Of a stretch of 6,031 bases of DNA, positions 5,855 to 6,031 are shown one piece after another. The DNA comes from Acidobacteriaceae bacterium (GTDB taxonomy: Bacteria; Acidobacteriota; Terriglobia; Bryobacterales; Bryobacteraceae). Under the pieces are notes generated by a model. It made no database searches. It saw only the letters and a list, made by a program, of their open reading frames with translations, and was not told the DNA's origin. Both the position numbers and the translations under genes were made by a program. The stretch lies in NCBI GenBank assembly GCA_019239585.1, contig JAFAZU010000161.1, positions 1 through 6,031 on the forward strand, given 5' to 3'. Within the stretch, counting starts at the first letter, position 1. The number at the start of each line of letters is the position of its first letter.

Positions 5855-6031
5855 ATGATTGATAAAAAAGCTCCGGATCCGTCTAGCGATGATCCGAAGT
5901 TCTATGATCGCCGGCAGTGGATGACTACTTCCGCCGCCGTTGCGGGAGCGCTGATTGGCACGGGCAGCGTGAGGGGACAAGAAAACATCAAGCATGTCCG
6001 GGAGGCGCAACATGGGCAGAGCGCCAGCAAT
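5855..6031 (+). CDS. Tat-exported protein, N-terminal part; possibly oxalate decarboxylase-type bicupin (truncated)
   Basis: An ATG at 5855 opens a frame of 59 codons that runs off the right edge. The N-terminus is polar and acidic (residues 1-17). A twin-arginine motif follows at R19-R20 (YDRRQWMTTS), then a hydrophobic stretch AAVAGALIG, a small-residue region and GQEN near a plausible cleavage site. This is a Tat signal layout, so the protein probably folds with its cofactor in the cytoplasm before export. The segment after it, VREAQHGQSASN, resembles my memory of the region just before the first cupin of exported oxalate decarboxylases, which convert oxalate to formate and CO2 with manganese. 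Only a dozen residues support that, so the function is tentative while the export signal is fairly secure. No Shine-Dalgarno is visible. Confidence 0.6.
   Translation, partial: MIDKKAPDPSSDDPKFYDRRQWMTTSAAVAGALIGTGSVRGQENIKHVREAQHGQSASN

Noticed and set aside
5633..6013. N-terminal extension of the porin frame up to an ATG at 6013
   Set aside because: The translated extension is not a signal peptide, is rich in Arg and Cys, and overlaps the start of the plus-strand Tat-signal gene; a GTG at 5632 directly before the hydrophobic leader is more sensible.

Overview
This is a bacterial chromosomal window at moderate GC. The gene set fits a free-living Gram-negative heterotroph, and I lean towards Acidobacteriota. 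The grounds are a tgt-yajC-secD order, a large exported M28 peptidase starting from a leader-poor site, an outer-membrane porin of the alginate-export type, and a Tat-exported protein. The phylum is an inference from protein style; no marker gene settles it.

Layout. From 1 to 2673 five genes lie head to tail on the minus strand, so transcription runs from high to low coordinates: tgt (tRNA-guanine transglycosylase), a Phd/YefM-type antitoxin, a PIN-domain (VapC-like) toxin, yajC, and the first 147 codons of secD, which runs off the left edge. Tgt, YajC and SecD belong to the widely conserved tgt-yajC-secD-secF operon. Here a toxin-antitoxin pair sits between tgt and yajC. The 29-nt tgt-antitoxin gap holds two TGTACA hexamers whose centres are 12 bp apart, the arrangement known from YefM-YoeB operators.

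From 2731 to 4326, divergent from tgt, lies a complete secreted M28 zinc aminopeptidase with a protease-associated domain. A noncoding stretch of about 275 nt (4327-4601) follows, with short hairpins and an 11-bp direct repeat. From 5632 down to 4602 on the minus strand is a broken outer-membrane porin of the alginate-export family. Its N-terminal and C-terminal parts are clear but lie in different frames, and the middle of the barrel is missing. At the right edge, divergent from this pseudogene, a plus-strand gene begins at 5855 with a Tat signal and leaves the window. The little that is visible resembles the start of exported bicupin oxalate decarboxylases.

How the genes fit together. tgt serves tRNA queuosine modification. 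YajC and SecD serve the Sec translocon, which would export the M28 peptidase and the porin. The toxin-antitoxin module has no metabolic link to the operon. Its placement could put yajC-secD under partial control of an autoregulated promoter. I found no tRNA, rRNA, CRISPR array or intact transposon.
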